Shown here one piece after another: positions 1-11,704 of a DNA stretch of 64,000 nucleotides. Position 1 is the first letter of the stretch. Every line of letters begins with the position of its first letter. The notes under the pieces are model-generated. The model saw only the letters and a list, made by a program, of their open reading frames with translations. It searched no databases and was not told the origin of the DNA. The translations under genes and the position numbers were made by a program. Source of the stretch: Coprinellus micaceus (lineage: Eukaryota > Basidiomycota > Agaricomycetes > Agaricales > Psathyrellaceae); contig OX596346.1 of the NCBI GenBank assembly GCA_951394405.1, positions 2,294,001-2,358,000 on the forward strand, written 5' to 3'.

Positions 1-3000
1 GGGAGCTCGACCATAGGGTACTCCATGTAGTATCTTCGGTAACAGGACTGATGTCCTCCATGTTGGCAGATGGAACACTGGAAGAGGAGTGCCCGAACAG
101 GGAGATGGCTGGCGGGAAGTAAGCTTGATCGGTTCAACGCTCAACAAGTTGAGAGCACGTACCAAATACTGCAACGCACAGTGGGTTTCCCGCACGACTT
201 ACAGTATGCGTATGCACCTCTGAATTGCCGCGAAGCCGATAAGGGTTGGGCGACGGCGCGTACTATCGGTTTGCCGCAGCCGGCGCAAGAAGTGTAGAGC
301 ACCGTTTCCACCTATACGATTTTAGCGGACAATGATATCCAAGCAAACTCCTCCTTACCAAAGATTTCTTTTCCAAAGCTTCGACCTTTGAGTACTTCCG
401 AATGAACGCCGCAGATGTATACAGCCGCAAGCGCATAAGGCGGTCTGTTTGAGTCCAAGTCAGCTCGAAGAAGACAAGGCGGGTGACAGACACGCGCCGA
501 GGTATGCATCGACTACCCGAACAACTTTCGGCGGTGGCAGCCCCATCTCTGTGTGGGCGATTAAACACATCAAAGCGCTCATTTGAACATCACCCTGGAA
601 GCAACCGTAATTTGAATAAAACACGCTATGAATGAGTATCTACATACCTCATCTAAGAAATCGTCAAGCACGCTTCGCAGGCTCGACCACGCTATGTCAC
701 GGAATCTCTTTTCCTCCGCATGAATAAGTTCGATCCGTCTCCGACTGACGTCGTCTTGTTTGACATTGATTGGGTAAGGGATTTCATCTGAAGACTCTGA
801 GCTGATTTCTGGGATGAACTCGGGAATGGGTTGTGATTTGTGTCTCCTGTGATGCAAGCCGCTTCCGCTAGGGGTCTCTTGGAGCGGTTGAAGGGCTGGA
901 TCTGGTAGTTTTTCAGATAACCCGTTCTCTCCAGCGGTGACAGTTCGGATGCTGTTAAGCGAGTCTTGGTGGACAAGTCGAGGAGGGGCTGCTAGTGAAG
1001 CGATGGTAGAACTACGACTCCGGGTTTTGATTCGAAGAGACGCTCGTCGGGTAGACCGGGACTTGGCTTGGCGCCGCGAGTGGCTCGAACCGTCAGACTC
1101 GGTATCGGTCGATCTGGGTGAGGCTGACGATGCCTCGTCGTCGACATCTTCCACCGGGTCATTTTCTTCCTCAGAGGATTGCTGTTTGACTATGCGGGAC
1201 AAGGGGCTTGGCGTTACGAGGTGCTTGCCGGGGTTTGGGGACGGAGATACAAGTGCATGCTGACGCTCTTCGTCAGAACCTGGAGGGTCATGGACCTCCT
1301 CTCTACCATCTGAAGAACTCGAATCATCTAGAGCTCCCTCTCCTACGTGCCTTGAAATAGAGGGTGTGCGTTCGTTTGGGCTGGCGCTGTTGGAGTGTTG
1401 GAAGGGCGCAAGTGAAGGTCGTCGGAAGGCAGACGCCTGTCGATACGCAGAACCAGAATCGACCGACTGCCGCCGATTGAACATATTCGTACGATTCGGT
1501 GTAATGGGCAAGGGTATTGGAATGTGCATTGGAGAGTTTGACTTGGACGAGGAGGGCGTGAGGCGACGGGCTGCCGACGGCGAACGACTCCGGACAGCGA
1601 GCTGATTGGAGCTGGAATTATGTACATGCGCCCCAGGACTCCATTTGTTGGATGCGTTATCCGCGCCGCCGCCGGGGAATGAATAGTTGCTGGGCGCCGC
1701 TGGGAAATGGTACCCAGCTTGGGGATGACTAGGAGGCAATGGCCTGAGTTGAGGGTGTGGTGAGAGAGTTGGAGGTTGCGGGGGAAGAATAACTTCCTCG
1801 AGAGTCGCGCCCAGCAAACGCCATATCTGTGACGCCCTCTCGTCTCCCACTTGGAGGGCAGCCTAGCATTGGATAAGAATGTGCCCTTTTTAGGCAACGA
1901 CGATACAAATCACCTCGGCGTTCATCGAGCACAGCACCTTCTTGTCAGGCCCATGAAATCGATAACTCTTCGCGAGAAACACGAATATTTCCAAGTCTTC
2001 GTTGGCATCCTCTTGAATGAATGTACTGAGGGCCTGGGTCTTCAGCTTGATAGGTGGGTCGCCCAACTGCTTGTGTCCCTGAGCATTGCGCTCGCCATTG
2101 CGCTCTTGCGGCGGCCTGTTGAGGAGTCAGTATTGAGCGCACTGCGCGGCCACAGAATACGTACAGGTCGTCGTACGGCGGATCCAACCGGGAAGGCTTG
2201 TTCGTAACGAATGTCAGCGATCCTGCGACATCCCATGTCGTTGCAACTCGGTTGATGGAAACGATGGGTCTCGTAGCTTCCCGCAGATCGAGCCTTGCGA
2301 ACGTTCCACTATGATACTGTGCCAGCACGGCGTGAGAATCCTCGAAAGCAATGTCTACAGGACCCATCAACACCTTCACTTGGAGTACAAGCTAGAGATT
2401 GGCGAGCGTACCTACAATGCCCCCTTCCGGCGACGCCCTGCTTAGGGACCATTTGGGAACCCATGCTCGGCGCACATCCCAGATCTCCACAGTCTCCCCA
2501 CTTCTACTCTGTGGCTTCATGGATCTAAAGAGGGGAGCACTCGTTTCTGTGAGTGGGGAAAGAACATCTGGATTGAAGCTTTTCAACATGGCGTCGAGAC
2601 CCAAACCGCTCTGGACTCGACTGAGAAGCCCTGGAGTTGGTGTAGAACTGCCAGGACCAGAGCCGTCCAAGTTCGCTGTCATGGCGTCGTCGTTCGTTAC
2701 AACCGCAACTTCGCAGTCATAGCCAGGTCGCCAGGCTACGCGGTGGACAGGGGTTGTCGGGTGAAGAATGTAAGTGGGCCTACTAGGCATATGTGTGCTT
2801 GAGCCAGGAGATGTGAGATCCCACACCTAGTTAATGAGAAAATGCATGTCGACAGGAGTGCTTATAAGCGCCCACCTTCACAGTTTTGTCGAGGCCCCCG
2901 CTTACGAGCCAGCCGAGCCCGTTTCCAGTCGCTTCTGTTGGGCCTATGACAGGAGCGCCATTGGTGTTGCTGGAGGCTGTTGAGCTACACCAGTCCAATG

Positions 3001-3997
3001 ATTTGACAGACGAGGTATGCGCTACATTGAGCCTATCGAGGTTCCCTCTCTGCCCCATCTTCAGGTCCCACCTAGAGACATGCGTCAAGGAATAACTTGG
3101 TGGATGAGCGATGCTTCATACCGCTGGATGCCGCCATTGTCCAAGCCCACAACAGCCTGTAATGGTTGCCATACACAGGGCGAAAAGACCAAACTTCGGA
3201 CGGCATTGGATTGCCGTACCTTCATAAGAGACTTTGAAAGATCTCTAAGGTCCTAGAGAGGTATCAGCTTCAATATTTTGAGCCCACGATCGCGGTCTAA
3301 CCCAAATTCGCATGTCGCCATCCGTTGAACCAGTTATGCAGTAGTAGTGGACGACAGGTGAGACTGATAGTGTGTTGATGGAACGAGTATGGTCCTTGCT
3401 TCGACGTTCTATGCGAGTCAGAGAGGAGAGTCATCGAGTCAACCATTAGGGCCGCACCATATTTTGCCCCTCCCGACCTGTTTATGTCCCACATTATAAG
3501 TTCCCCACTCATCGCACTGGTCAGAATCTTGTTGTTGAATACTGGATAGATATACCGGTCAGCAAGAAGGATAGAAGGGGTTGACAACATACATCCACGC
3601 CCCCATGCTACGTCGGTACTGGCGCTATCAACCTTGAGCCCGCTGCTATCCCAGAAGTTCCTCGATGCCTCGAGTCGATGACCCCCTGGGCCTACCGCCG
3701 ACTTGTGTTCGGAGGCCTGCGATTGTCCCGAGCTCAGGATGCGTACAATCCTCAGAGCTGTACATCGAGAATGATAACAGGTCAGATGGCACCCGATGAA
3801 CCAGGAAGCACCCCCGAGAACTGACATTCTTTCCCCGCGACCACACACCGCGTCCCATCCTCGTTCTTCGAAATTGCGGCAGGCCCAGGCGGAGACACAC
3901 GAGGTAACCGTACATATCGACTCGGACCTTGGTACCCGTGCCCACGAGAGTCCGTGAAGGGCTCAAAAGTCGGGGGACTGGGGAGAGTCAGATTCAT
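1..3997 (-). CDS. RTC1: RTC1/SEA2 (WDR24-like) SEA-complex subunit, 3' end cut by window edge
   Basis: WD40 protein of the SEA/GATOR2 complex, which works at the vacuole to control TORC1 in response to amino acids. Read on the minus strand from ATG 3997. The N-terminal WD40 part includes KILTSAMSGELIMWDINRS near 3480-3530, LVSGGLDKTVKV near 2850-2900 and VEIWDVRRAW near 2480. A long Ser/Pro-rich low-complexity middle lies at about 670-1850. Then come GDVQMSALMCLI near 570 and LRLYTSAAFIRKY near 400-440, as in the WDR24 C-terminal helical region. At the window edge the peptide reads CQHGGHQSCYRRYYMEYP, the start of the C-terminal RING-like zinc domain, so only the last residues are missing. 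Several short introns separate the blocks. Family identity comes from domain order plus these motifs; exon limits are approximate. Confidence 0.85.
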
Positions 3998-4121
3998 GAT
4001 GGTGGTTTGAGGTAGAGCCAAGTCCGGTCAGACGCGACAGACAAAAGGGGTTCGGCATCTATTCTGTCAGGCGCTAAAAGTAAAACAGAGCATACGAGGC
4101 ATATATGATCAATGTACTAGG

Positions 4122-6808
4122 CTACTTGGATCCTTCGGACTCGAGTTCTTGAATGACCGTGAATACTTTGGCACCCCAGGTGAAGTTCTCCAAAAGTACC
4201 CTCGCAGTGGCGTCAAGCCTACCACACCTTGACGCCCCCTTGTCCCACTCATCGAACGGTGAGGCTTCTCGGATCAGGGACTCAAAGTTGATGGGGGAGG
4301 TTGAGAGGAACAGCTTGAAATACCCAATATCTTTGGTTCTTCCACCAATAAAGTGGAATGACCATGGGGCCGCAGCGCCATTCCCATAGCCGATGCAGAA
4401 TTTGGATCTTGCCTTGAGCGGAGGGTCGACTTTGCCCAGACCGGCGCCAGTTGGTACGAGGTACCATGGGACTAGGGGAAGCAATTCAGCATGAGTGGAA
4501 TGGAGCAGAGATGACTACAAAATCCTCACCGATAGTCAGGTCGTTGGGGTCAAAGTAGAACAGGTAAGGATAGACGGGAGCATCCCCATCATTGTAAAGG
4601 GTCACCCCCAACGGCTTCTCTTCCGTTTCAGGATCGGGAAGCTTCAGTGTCGTGGGCTCTTCAACCAGCAAGTTGTTTCCAACGAGGCTGAAGTTCTCCG
4701 GCCGCTGAGCCTCCTCATCCGTGAGGTCTCTTCCGTCCCCCTTTGCCACAGGCTCAAGGAAATGCAACTCCATCCTTACCCCAGGAAACTCTGCTCCCTC
4801 GCGATGCAAGTGAGAGTTGAAATGCTGTAGCCCTCCGACAGCAGCGCGGATTGCATTTTCTTTCCTGACACCGACGGTGAAGGACGGAACTTGACAATTC
4901 TCCAGGAAAGCCTGGTTGGTGCGCAAGAGGCGGACTCTGTTGTCTTTGAGCTCGAGGCTGAGTAGAGCGTCTTCCTTGTTGGCGACGCGAACGATTCTCT
5001 TCGTTTGGTCGTTCGAAGGGAATAGTGTGTCGAGAAACGCAGGATCTTCGCAAAAGATCTTGGGGGGGTCCTTGCTCCAGTCGATCCTTTTCGCGTAAAA
5101 GTGTTTGCCTTTCTGGAACCCCTTTTTGGGATCTGGCCAGTGGTTCAAGATGGAGGTCGCGGTCTTGACCTCTGTCGCAACAAGAATAGGGATCTTTTCT
5201 CCGGATTTAGCCGGACCAACAGGATTGTCATTCTCGTGGTATGAGAACAACTCGCCCTGAGCGATGCCCTGTGCGGACCCGGCATCGAGAGTAAGAATCC
5301 ACTGCTTTGGCTTTTGCCCTTCTTGCTTCATCTTTTGTCCTTTCTTATCGATTTCAACTTGTGTTTTCCTGCATGGGATAAACAACGAGTCCGACACAGC
5401 TCGCTGTCTGGTGAAGAGAACCTTGTTGATGTTACTGCCTTCGCAATGGGGTGTCTGGCTGAAGAAGGCGTCAGTATAGTTGCTAATTTGAGGCAGCAAA
5501 AAAAGGCACACACAACTCGGGCATGTTTAAATGCGCCATGAGAGTCGAGTAGGTCAGCGGAGCGAGTAGCTTCGGCTTCTTCGGCTTGCCAAATTCCCCC
5601 TCCAGCACTTTCATCAGCGCATTCGTGAAGATCCCAGACCCATCTTTTTCGCGGGCTGCCTGCTCCTTCCCGCACGCAGACAAGAGGACATGGGAATCGT
5701 GGAACTTGCCGCCAAATCCTGGAAGTTGATGGATAGCCCGACCGGGACTCTCTTCATCCAACCGCTCCTCGTCGGTCAGAGACCAATCAACCAACGGATC
5801 CGCCTTTCCAGACACCGGGGGTGGGTACAGCATGCGCCGTGAAATCGAACCGGGTTCCACTCCACCGCCTCTGTTAATGCCAGCTGAGTGGCAGCAATCC
5901 AATATCAATGTCTACCGGGTCGATGAGCACCGTGGTTTAAGCTGGTGGGCGTCGGAAGACTCACAATGTTGTTGCCCCTTTTCTCTGATAACCTGTTCAA
6001 CAGCCAGCATATCGTCCTGTCGGGTATCCCTTCCACCTTCAAGCTATCCACACCCTCTCCATCCCCATCTTCACCGACAGACCTGCCGTTTCCACCGCCA
6101 TCGACAGGCTCCCCGTCCTCGTCCCCACCAAAGGGCTTTCCCTTCCCGCCGCCATCGACAGGGTCTTCCTTCTCAAGGACAGACAACGGCATGCCGATGT
6201 CGCTTGGGCACAACATCTCCACATACTTGCTGTCCGGGGCCCAGTCGCCCCAGCCTTTGGGTTTTTCGTTCCTCGCCCCATGTCCCGCAAAGAAGATGAT
6301 CATGCATGGCCCGAGCCGAGGCTCCGGGGGCTTGTCTCCTGCCTTGCCTCCCGCCGTAGCTTTTGCCCCGCCTCCCGCAGCGGCTCCTGCCTTGTCTCTT
6401 GCTTTGTCCCCCGCTGCGTCTCCTGCCTTGCCTCCTGTCGCGTCTTCTGTTCGTCCCGTTGTGTTCCCTGCCTTGCTTCCTGTCTGTTCATAATACCCCT
6501 TGCTGATGTGTTCAAGGTGCTCGAACCCATCGAGGATGCCTTTCCTCGTGGCCTGGCCGTCGCGGAGGTTGATGATGTGTTCGTCAGGGACCCTTAGAGT
6601 CTTCGTGAGGAAATCCTTGAATCTGTCGGCGTCGGGACATGCTGCAACCAGCTTTTGTGTCTTTCCATGCGCATAGTCATTGATTCCTATCACCAATGCG
6701 TAGGTCTCTGCGGGCTGGACGATTCAAAACACAGTAGGATGTCAGTGAGCTTCCGTTATACTCGATACTGAGGTAACATACATTCATCACTGTAGCGTTT
6801 TCGCTCAT
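4122..6808 (-). CDS. Caspase-domain (peptidase C14) metacaspase-like protein
   Basis: Clan CD cysteine peptidase-like protein. The start at 6808 (MSENATVMN) is joined over a 67-nt intron (6715-6781) to PAETYALVIGINDYAHG, the first strand of the caspase fold. The catalytic His lies in FFAGHGA (about residue 154) and the catalytic Cys in LDCCHSAG. Two low-complexity inserts interrupt the fold: a G/A/K/D repeat (GGKAGD-like units, about 6330-6480) just before the His strand, and an acidic Gly repeat (about 6060-6180) after it. The C-terminal part (4122-5460) is an uncharacterised domain often attached to such proteins in Agaricomycetes, ending ELESEGSK. Further introns lie near 4470-4530, 5470-5520 and 5905-5960. 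Role in cell death or protein quality control is known for the family and not shown here. The 5' part is duplicated at 8195-10270. Confidence 0.85.
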
Positions 6809-6872
6809 CGGAGAGTGCTTCTGAGTTCTTGAAGTTGGGTGCTGTCTGAGCTAGGGAGGCATGGTGCACGGG

Positions 6873-6882
6873 TTTTAAATAG
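6873..6882 (-). promoter_or_regulatory. TATA-like box of caspase gene
   Basis: TATTTAAAA on the minus strand, about 65 bp upstream of the caspase ATG. The matching place in the downstream duplicate (about 10315-10330) lacks these bases. Weak evidence: position and composition only. Confidence 0.3.
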
Positions 6883-7568
6883 GGAACTTGAGCTGCCTGC
6901 TCCGGCTTAATTGGGTCAGCTCCAGACAGGGATGTTACAGCACCCCACCGGGCTCAGCAGTGTATTTGGGTGGTGTGCAGTGTGACTTGGACACGAGGCG
7001 ATCATGAGCCCCAAGTACAACAGCGCTGTAAAATAGGCGCTCAGAAGTTAATTTCGGTCCATGTTACCTCTTGCGAATCTTCCGCGTGCTCGGACATGAG
7101 GCCTGGACAATGGCGTGGATGGTTGAGATAAAACCCCATTTTTTAAAGGGAAGGCGGACTCGATCTGACTATACACTATAACGTCGCAGTGAGCACTTGG
7201 AATATATTGATGAAGCACGTAATGCTGGCTCACTGGTGAGGGAGGGACGCTCCTCTGGCAAGTCTCTAGAGGGATCCTACCTTCCCCCAAGGAGCGAATC
7301 GAATTCGATAGAAGATAGAAGAGCTTGAGCAAAGGTGTGCACCAGGGCGGTGCTTCTAGATTCTTTCATTCCAAGAGCCCAGAGCTACATAGGTTGAGAA
7401 ACGCTCGAGCGGTATGAATCTCGGGCAACGGTCGTTTCATTGAAAGACACGAAGCCTTCGTAACCGTGGCTCACCTTCTGATGGATGATAAATAATGTCC
7501 CCCATTCGCGGCACTAGAAGTCAAGCAAGTAGTTGGCGTAAACGTATGTATAAACCCGAGAAGGCTCT

Positions 7569-8125
7569 ACTCACCAATTGGGACCGTGCACTGCCTAGGA
7601 CTTGCCATTAAGCGCCCAGAGGGATATCCCCTCGTCCGAGGGGCGATTCGAATTCGAGAGGAGGCGAAAGACTTTGCTTAGGGTGTGATCACGCTGCTTG
7701 GACTCCGAGTCGTTCAGTTCGAGAGGTCAAGGCTGGTGTGCCAAGTTGAGAAGGACCAGAGCTATGTGCAGCCTAAGCGGACCCGGAATAACGAAGAGAA
7801 GCGTGTCAGTGGAAAGTTCTAGACTCACCGATTGGGGCCCTGCGCCAGCTATCATTTGGCATTAAGCGCCCAGGGAAATTTAGTCGACTTCAAGCAGTGC
7901 AACGAGCCCAAAAGAGGGTACCGTCTGGGCCAACTTAAAGGTGTGCAGGTCACACCTGCCGTATCTATTGGCATTAAGCGCTGAGCGTCAATATACCAAG
8001 CCATGTAAGCCCACACCATTGCCCGACGTTCTAATAGGGAGTGAGTGCTCAGGATAAATGTGGAAAACTGAATGAAATCCAGGCTCACCGATCGGGCCTA
8101 TGCACTGCTCCCCAAGCGCCCGATG
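7569..8125. repeat. About 250-bp repeat array, unit A
   Basis: Copies of a core CTCACCGATTGGGGCC followed about 30 bp later by ATTAAGCGCCCAG occur at about 7570, 7823 and 8083, with a partial core at 7965. Between cores, weaker shared pieces (GAATTC, AAGGTGTGCACC, AGTGAGCACTT) recur in the same order. A divergent first copy may lie near 7223. No protein is seen. Confidence 0.65.
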
Positions 8126-8355
8126 CGACTAGGCAGTGAGCCACACTATAAAAGAGAAGAAACCGACCACTCATAGCGGAGAAAATTAGGGCAATTAGCC
8201 AATGCACGGGGGTAGATCCCAACGGCACGCCGATGCCTCTTGGGGCCCAGTCGCCCCGGTAATCGGGTTCGGCGCTCCCCACCCCAGGTCCCGCAAAGGA
8301 GATAGTCATGCACAGTCCAAGCTAAAGCTCTTGTGGCTTATCACCTACCTTGAGT

Positions 8356-9860
8356 CATCAGGAAAAACCCCAATTCCTAAATAAGGTACATAACCTGTCG
8401 CAAGGTCCCATGAGCTGACATTAGCATCGGGGCGGCCTCACGAGCTCTCATGGGAGACTTACGGAGGCTAACATGGGTTAATGTGCATCTAATGTCTTCT
8501 AGTATTACCTAAATATTGACTCAGTAGATTGCAGTAGGTTTTTGTTCGGCTGGGTAGATTTTGCAAGAGAACCGCGTTGGTGGAGTGCTAGGCCCAAATT
8601 CCCAGCCTCCAAACATTTGCTCACCCCTTCTTCTATAGCATGGCGTAGTGCGAGCTGAGCGGCCAGGCTATGATATTCACGCGAGCGTACTTCAAATAAA
8701 CAGCCATAAAGGGGGAAAAGCTACTAACGCTGGAAGGTGTCCACTGAGTCTTGACTGGCGCGCATCAATTGGCCGACAACAGCCAAGTCAGTTCAAAGTC
8801 CGCACTCACACGCCGCGCTCACGTGATAACGGGCGTCGTGGCAGTTTCGTCAACGCCTGTCTCTTGCTTTCTTTGCCCTGACATCCCTCTGTCACTGTGG
8901 TACTCAGTTTGCTCCTTCCAACTTCAAGTGCCAACCCACCATCGATACCAGGCACCAGGCACCAGGCCCAACACAACCGGTGGTCTCCCCTCCCCCGTAG
9001 GGGTTTCCCCGACTGCCCTCCACGTTCCCGAAAACGCGACGTGGCACCTCTCCCCCTTCGACATTGGTCTTCGAACTCCTCCCTGTCCTCTCGCATTCTC
9101 CATGAATAAGGGTTTGCCCTGGTTAGCGAACACGGCAACCTCCTGCCGCTGCCAAATCAATCGACTATCCGCCTCTCATACCCCCTCCTCTGTATCGGTT
9201 CACGAGACTACCTGTCTCTGAAACCGTTTGTAGAGCAGACACGGCTAGGGCATTTGATTCTCACTTACAATTCTTTCTCATAGAGCCGTATTTGCCCACT
9301 CCCGTTCCTCTTTAGGAGCCATGGCATATTTCGCGAACAGCATCCCTGCCACGTACGTCCGTTTCCCTCCTTTCTACTGTCGTGAAACAAAACTGATTGA
9401 TATGTGACATACTCTCCAGGACTGTGGCCCATGGGAGGGTATGGTACACCCGCTCTCGTTACTTGGGGTGCTGACCAAACGCCGGAGGCTTCGCATCGTT
9501 CGGTTCCCTCGGCATTAGTATGCTCGTTCGCCCTAGCTAGTTAGAATGATGCTGCTAGCACTACCACCTGTGTATATACATCCATTGAATCAATAGGAGC
9601 ATTTGTTTTCTTTGACCTTGTGTCCCCTACATGAGTGTGAACACCTAAGAACGACATCTCAAGATGAAGCTATGCTGCTGTACCTTAGACGACCTTAGAC
9701 AATATTAGTGTGAAATTAGGCTCGCATAACGTCGCATAACCCGTTGACCGATCTAAAGTAACTAATCCTCTCAGATTCCCTAAATAAGCCTCATTAGGTC
9801 GACATTAGGTCTAATATGAGTCTAATTAGGATAATATAGGGATTTGGGTTTTTCCTGATG
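8356..9860. mobile_element. 1.5 kb TIR element inserted in caspase pseudogene
   Basis: Begins CATCAGGAAAAACCC and ends with the inverse GGGTTTTTCCTGATG. The TIRs match over about 24 bp with three mismatches, and each is followed inwards by A/T-rich CCTAAATA-type sequence. The homology to the intact caspase gene stops at the left TIR and resumes at the right TIR, which independently defines the insertion. No clear target duplication was found. No transposase is coded inside, so it is non-autonomous. Subterminal parts (about 9660-9855) are rich in CTAAT/ATTAG words. A small intron-containing reading frame lies at 9321-9474. Confidence 0.65.
9321..9474 (+). CDS. Candidate small two-exon ORF inside the TIR element (28 codons)
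   Basis: ATG at 9321 (MAYFANSIPA), a GTACGT..CTCCAG intron at 9353-9419, then TVAHGRVWYTRSRY and a stop at 9472-9474. The same frame after the stop would read GGFASFGSLGISML, which suggests a longer protein cut by a frameshift. I do not recognise it. It may be a captured host gene fragment or chance. Confidence 0.2.
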
Positions 9861-10660
9861 CTCACTTACACTTTCTCTCCCGCCGTTTCTTCTGCATTGC
9901 CTCCTGCCTTGTCTCCACCGTGCCATGTGCCTTGGCTCCTCACTGGTCATATTACCTCTCGCTATGCTTTCAGGCTCTTTGGATCCGTTAAGGATACCTT
10001 GCCTCGTGGCTTAGCCGTCGAAAGGTCGATGACGTTGTCGTCGAGCACCCCTAGGGCCTTGAAAAAATGGTCCTGAAAATTTCGGGGCGTCGGGGTGCGC
10101 CGCACTCAGGGTATGCCCATCTGCGTAGGCGTTGATTTCTATCACCAATGCGTAGATCTCTGCGGGCTGCACGATCCAAAACGCGATAGCACGAGCTTCT
10201 CACCAGCATGTGTTTGAGACCCGATAGAAAGGTGGAGTAACATAGGTTCATTGCTGTAGCGTGTTGGCTGAGGGATCTTCTTCTGAGTTCTCGAGATGGG
10301 GTGCTAGAGGTAGAGCAGCATGGCGCAGAGGGGAGTTTGAGCTACCTGCCTGAGTTTAATTCGATCTGTTCCAATCGAGGCAAGAAACAGCGCTCCGCCG
10401 GGCTAGCGGCGCGTTTGGGTGGTGTGCGATGTGGCTTGCACACGAGGTGATCATGAGATCCGAGTACGATAGGGCTGTAAAAATAGGCGCTCAGAAGTTA
10501 ATTTCGGGAGGCAATCGAACCAACGATGGCCATGTTACATGTCGTAAATCATCCCCGCAGCCGGGCACGAGTTGTAAGAAACCCCATTTTTCAAGTAAGG
10601 ACCGATCGATTCAACTACGCCCAGCTTAAAATTGCAATGAGCACTTGAGATGCAAGGCAG

Positions 10661-11450
10661 ACTCACCGATGCTCCGGAGGAAGCACCCTGATCTTGGCCA
10701 AAGGCGTGGACTAGGGCCACACCTCCGTGCTTCGTTCATTTGGGGTGCTCGAAACTGGTTCGCCATTTTCAGATGTGTTAGAGTGATGCTGATCCTGGCC
10801 AATGGCTGTTACATGCTTCGAAACCTTCGGGGCTGGGCCAAGGTTTCGGATCGGAGGATAGGCTAGGGCCCCCGTTTCTGAAGCGAAGACTCTCGCGGCA
10901 CTGAAGTTTTAGTGAGCCCTCGACGCAAACGTTCAAACCGCAGACTCACCAATTGGGGCCGTGTACTACCAATCACTGCTATTAAGCGCCTGTGGGATCT
11001 CATCTTCTCCACTCCTTTACCAATTAAAGGGACGGACTGAATTCAAGGGAAGGTAAATTGTTGGACAAGGGTGCGCACCCGGACGCTACGTGGAGGATAT
11101 GTGGACCCTGAATGATAGAAAATGAATGGCTTAGTGAGCGTTTGGCAGAAATGGTCAACTTCGGGGAGGTCACAGACTCGCCGATTGGGACCGTGCGCCA
11201 CCTATCACGTATTGTTAAGCGCCCGGCTAAATCTTATCTCCAAGGTGGGAACTGAATTCGAAAGGTGTGCACCAGGGTCACTTTCCACCTAATTGCTGGC
11301 CTTGAGCGCTCAAAGCCAGTACATACACCGTGTAGGTTCACACCTATGCCCGAAGTCCTAGTAAGAAATAAGCACTTAGGGTGGCCGCGTAGAACTGAAT
11401 GCAGTCTAGACTCACTGATTAGGAACATGGACTGCTTGTTAAGCGCCCAA
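10661..11450. repeat. About 250-bp repeat array, unit B
   Basis: Cores of the same repeat at about 10661, 10943, 11175 and 11410, spaced 230-280 bp, each with the CTCACCGATT..TTAAGCGCC layout. It is the duplicated counterpart of the array at 7569-8125. Confidence 0.65.
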
Positions 11451-11704
11451 GGGGATGGACTGAGTTCCAAATAGAACCCACCAACCGTTCATACCGTGCA
11501 ACCTGGAGTATGACATACTTCTCCTAATCCAAGCGCTCAATCAAATCCAACACACCAAGTCCACGAGGGTCTGAATCACAGTGACGGGAGAACGCCCACT
11601 GCAATAGGTAAACCGTATCAATGGGGGATGAATGGGAATTCATGCTGTAGATCGTGGTGTACGTGGTTGTAGAATGAAGTGAATGAGGGATACTACGACG
11701 AGGA

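Larger units (their letters stand above)
6185..8150. repeat. Tandem duplication, unit A (caspase 5' end plus upstream region)
   Basis: This stretch aligns by eye with 8195-11490 after removal of a 1.5 kb insertion. Shared stretches include the caspase first exons (6540-6740 versus 9990-10200), a segment with GGCGCTCAGAAGTTAATTTCG (7031 and 10486), and the array of about 250-bp repeats. Both units end in a similar sequence (about 8150 and 11490). Divergence is considerable, so the duplication is old. No gene other than the caspase is seen in 6809-8150. Confidence 0.75.
8195..10270 (-). pseudogene. Decayed caspase-domain gene fragment (5' part only)
   Basis: Reverse-strand remnant of the neighbouring caspase gene. 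8195-8355 corresponds to the FFAGHG and APDSKY region of the intact gene. 9861-10245 corresponds to the TGGKAGD low-complexity insert, the helix after the first strand, VIGIN and the exon 1 splice region. Frameshifts are present. The sequence at the intact gene's start codon (CTCATCGG) reads CTGAGGG here, so no start remains, and nothing equivalent to the Cys half or C-terminal domain follows. A 1.5 kb TIR element splits it. Confidence 0.75.
8195..11490. repeat. Tandem duplication, unit B (decayed, carries TIR insertion)
   Basis: Second copy of the unit at 6185-8150. It begins inside the caspase His-strand region, is interrupted at 8356-9860 by a TIR element, then continues through the former first exons (9861-10270) and the upstream repeat array (10640-11460). 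The former start ATG and the TATA-like sequence are lost. Confidence 0.7.
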
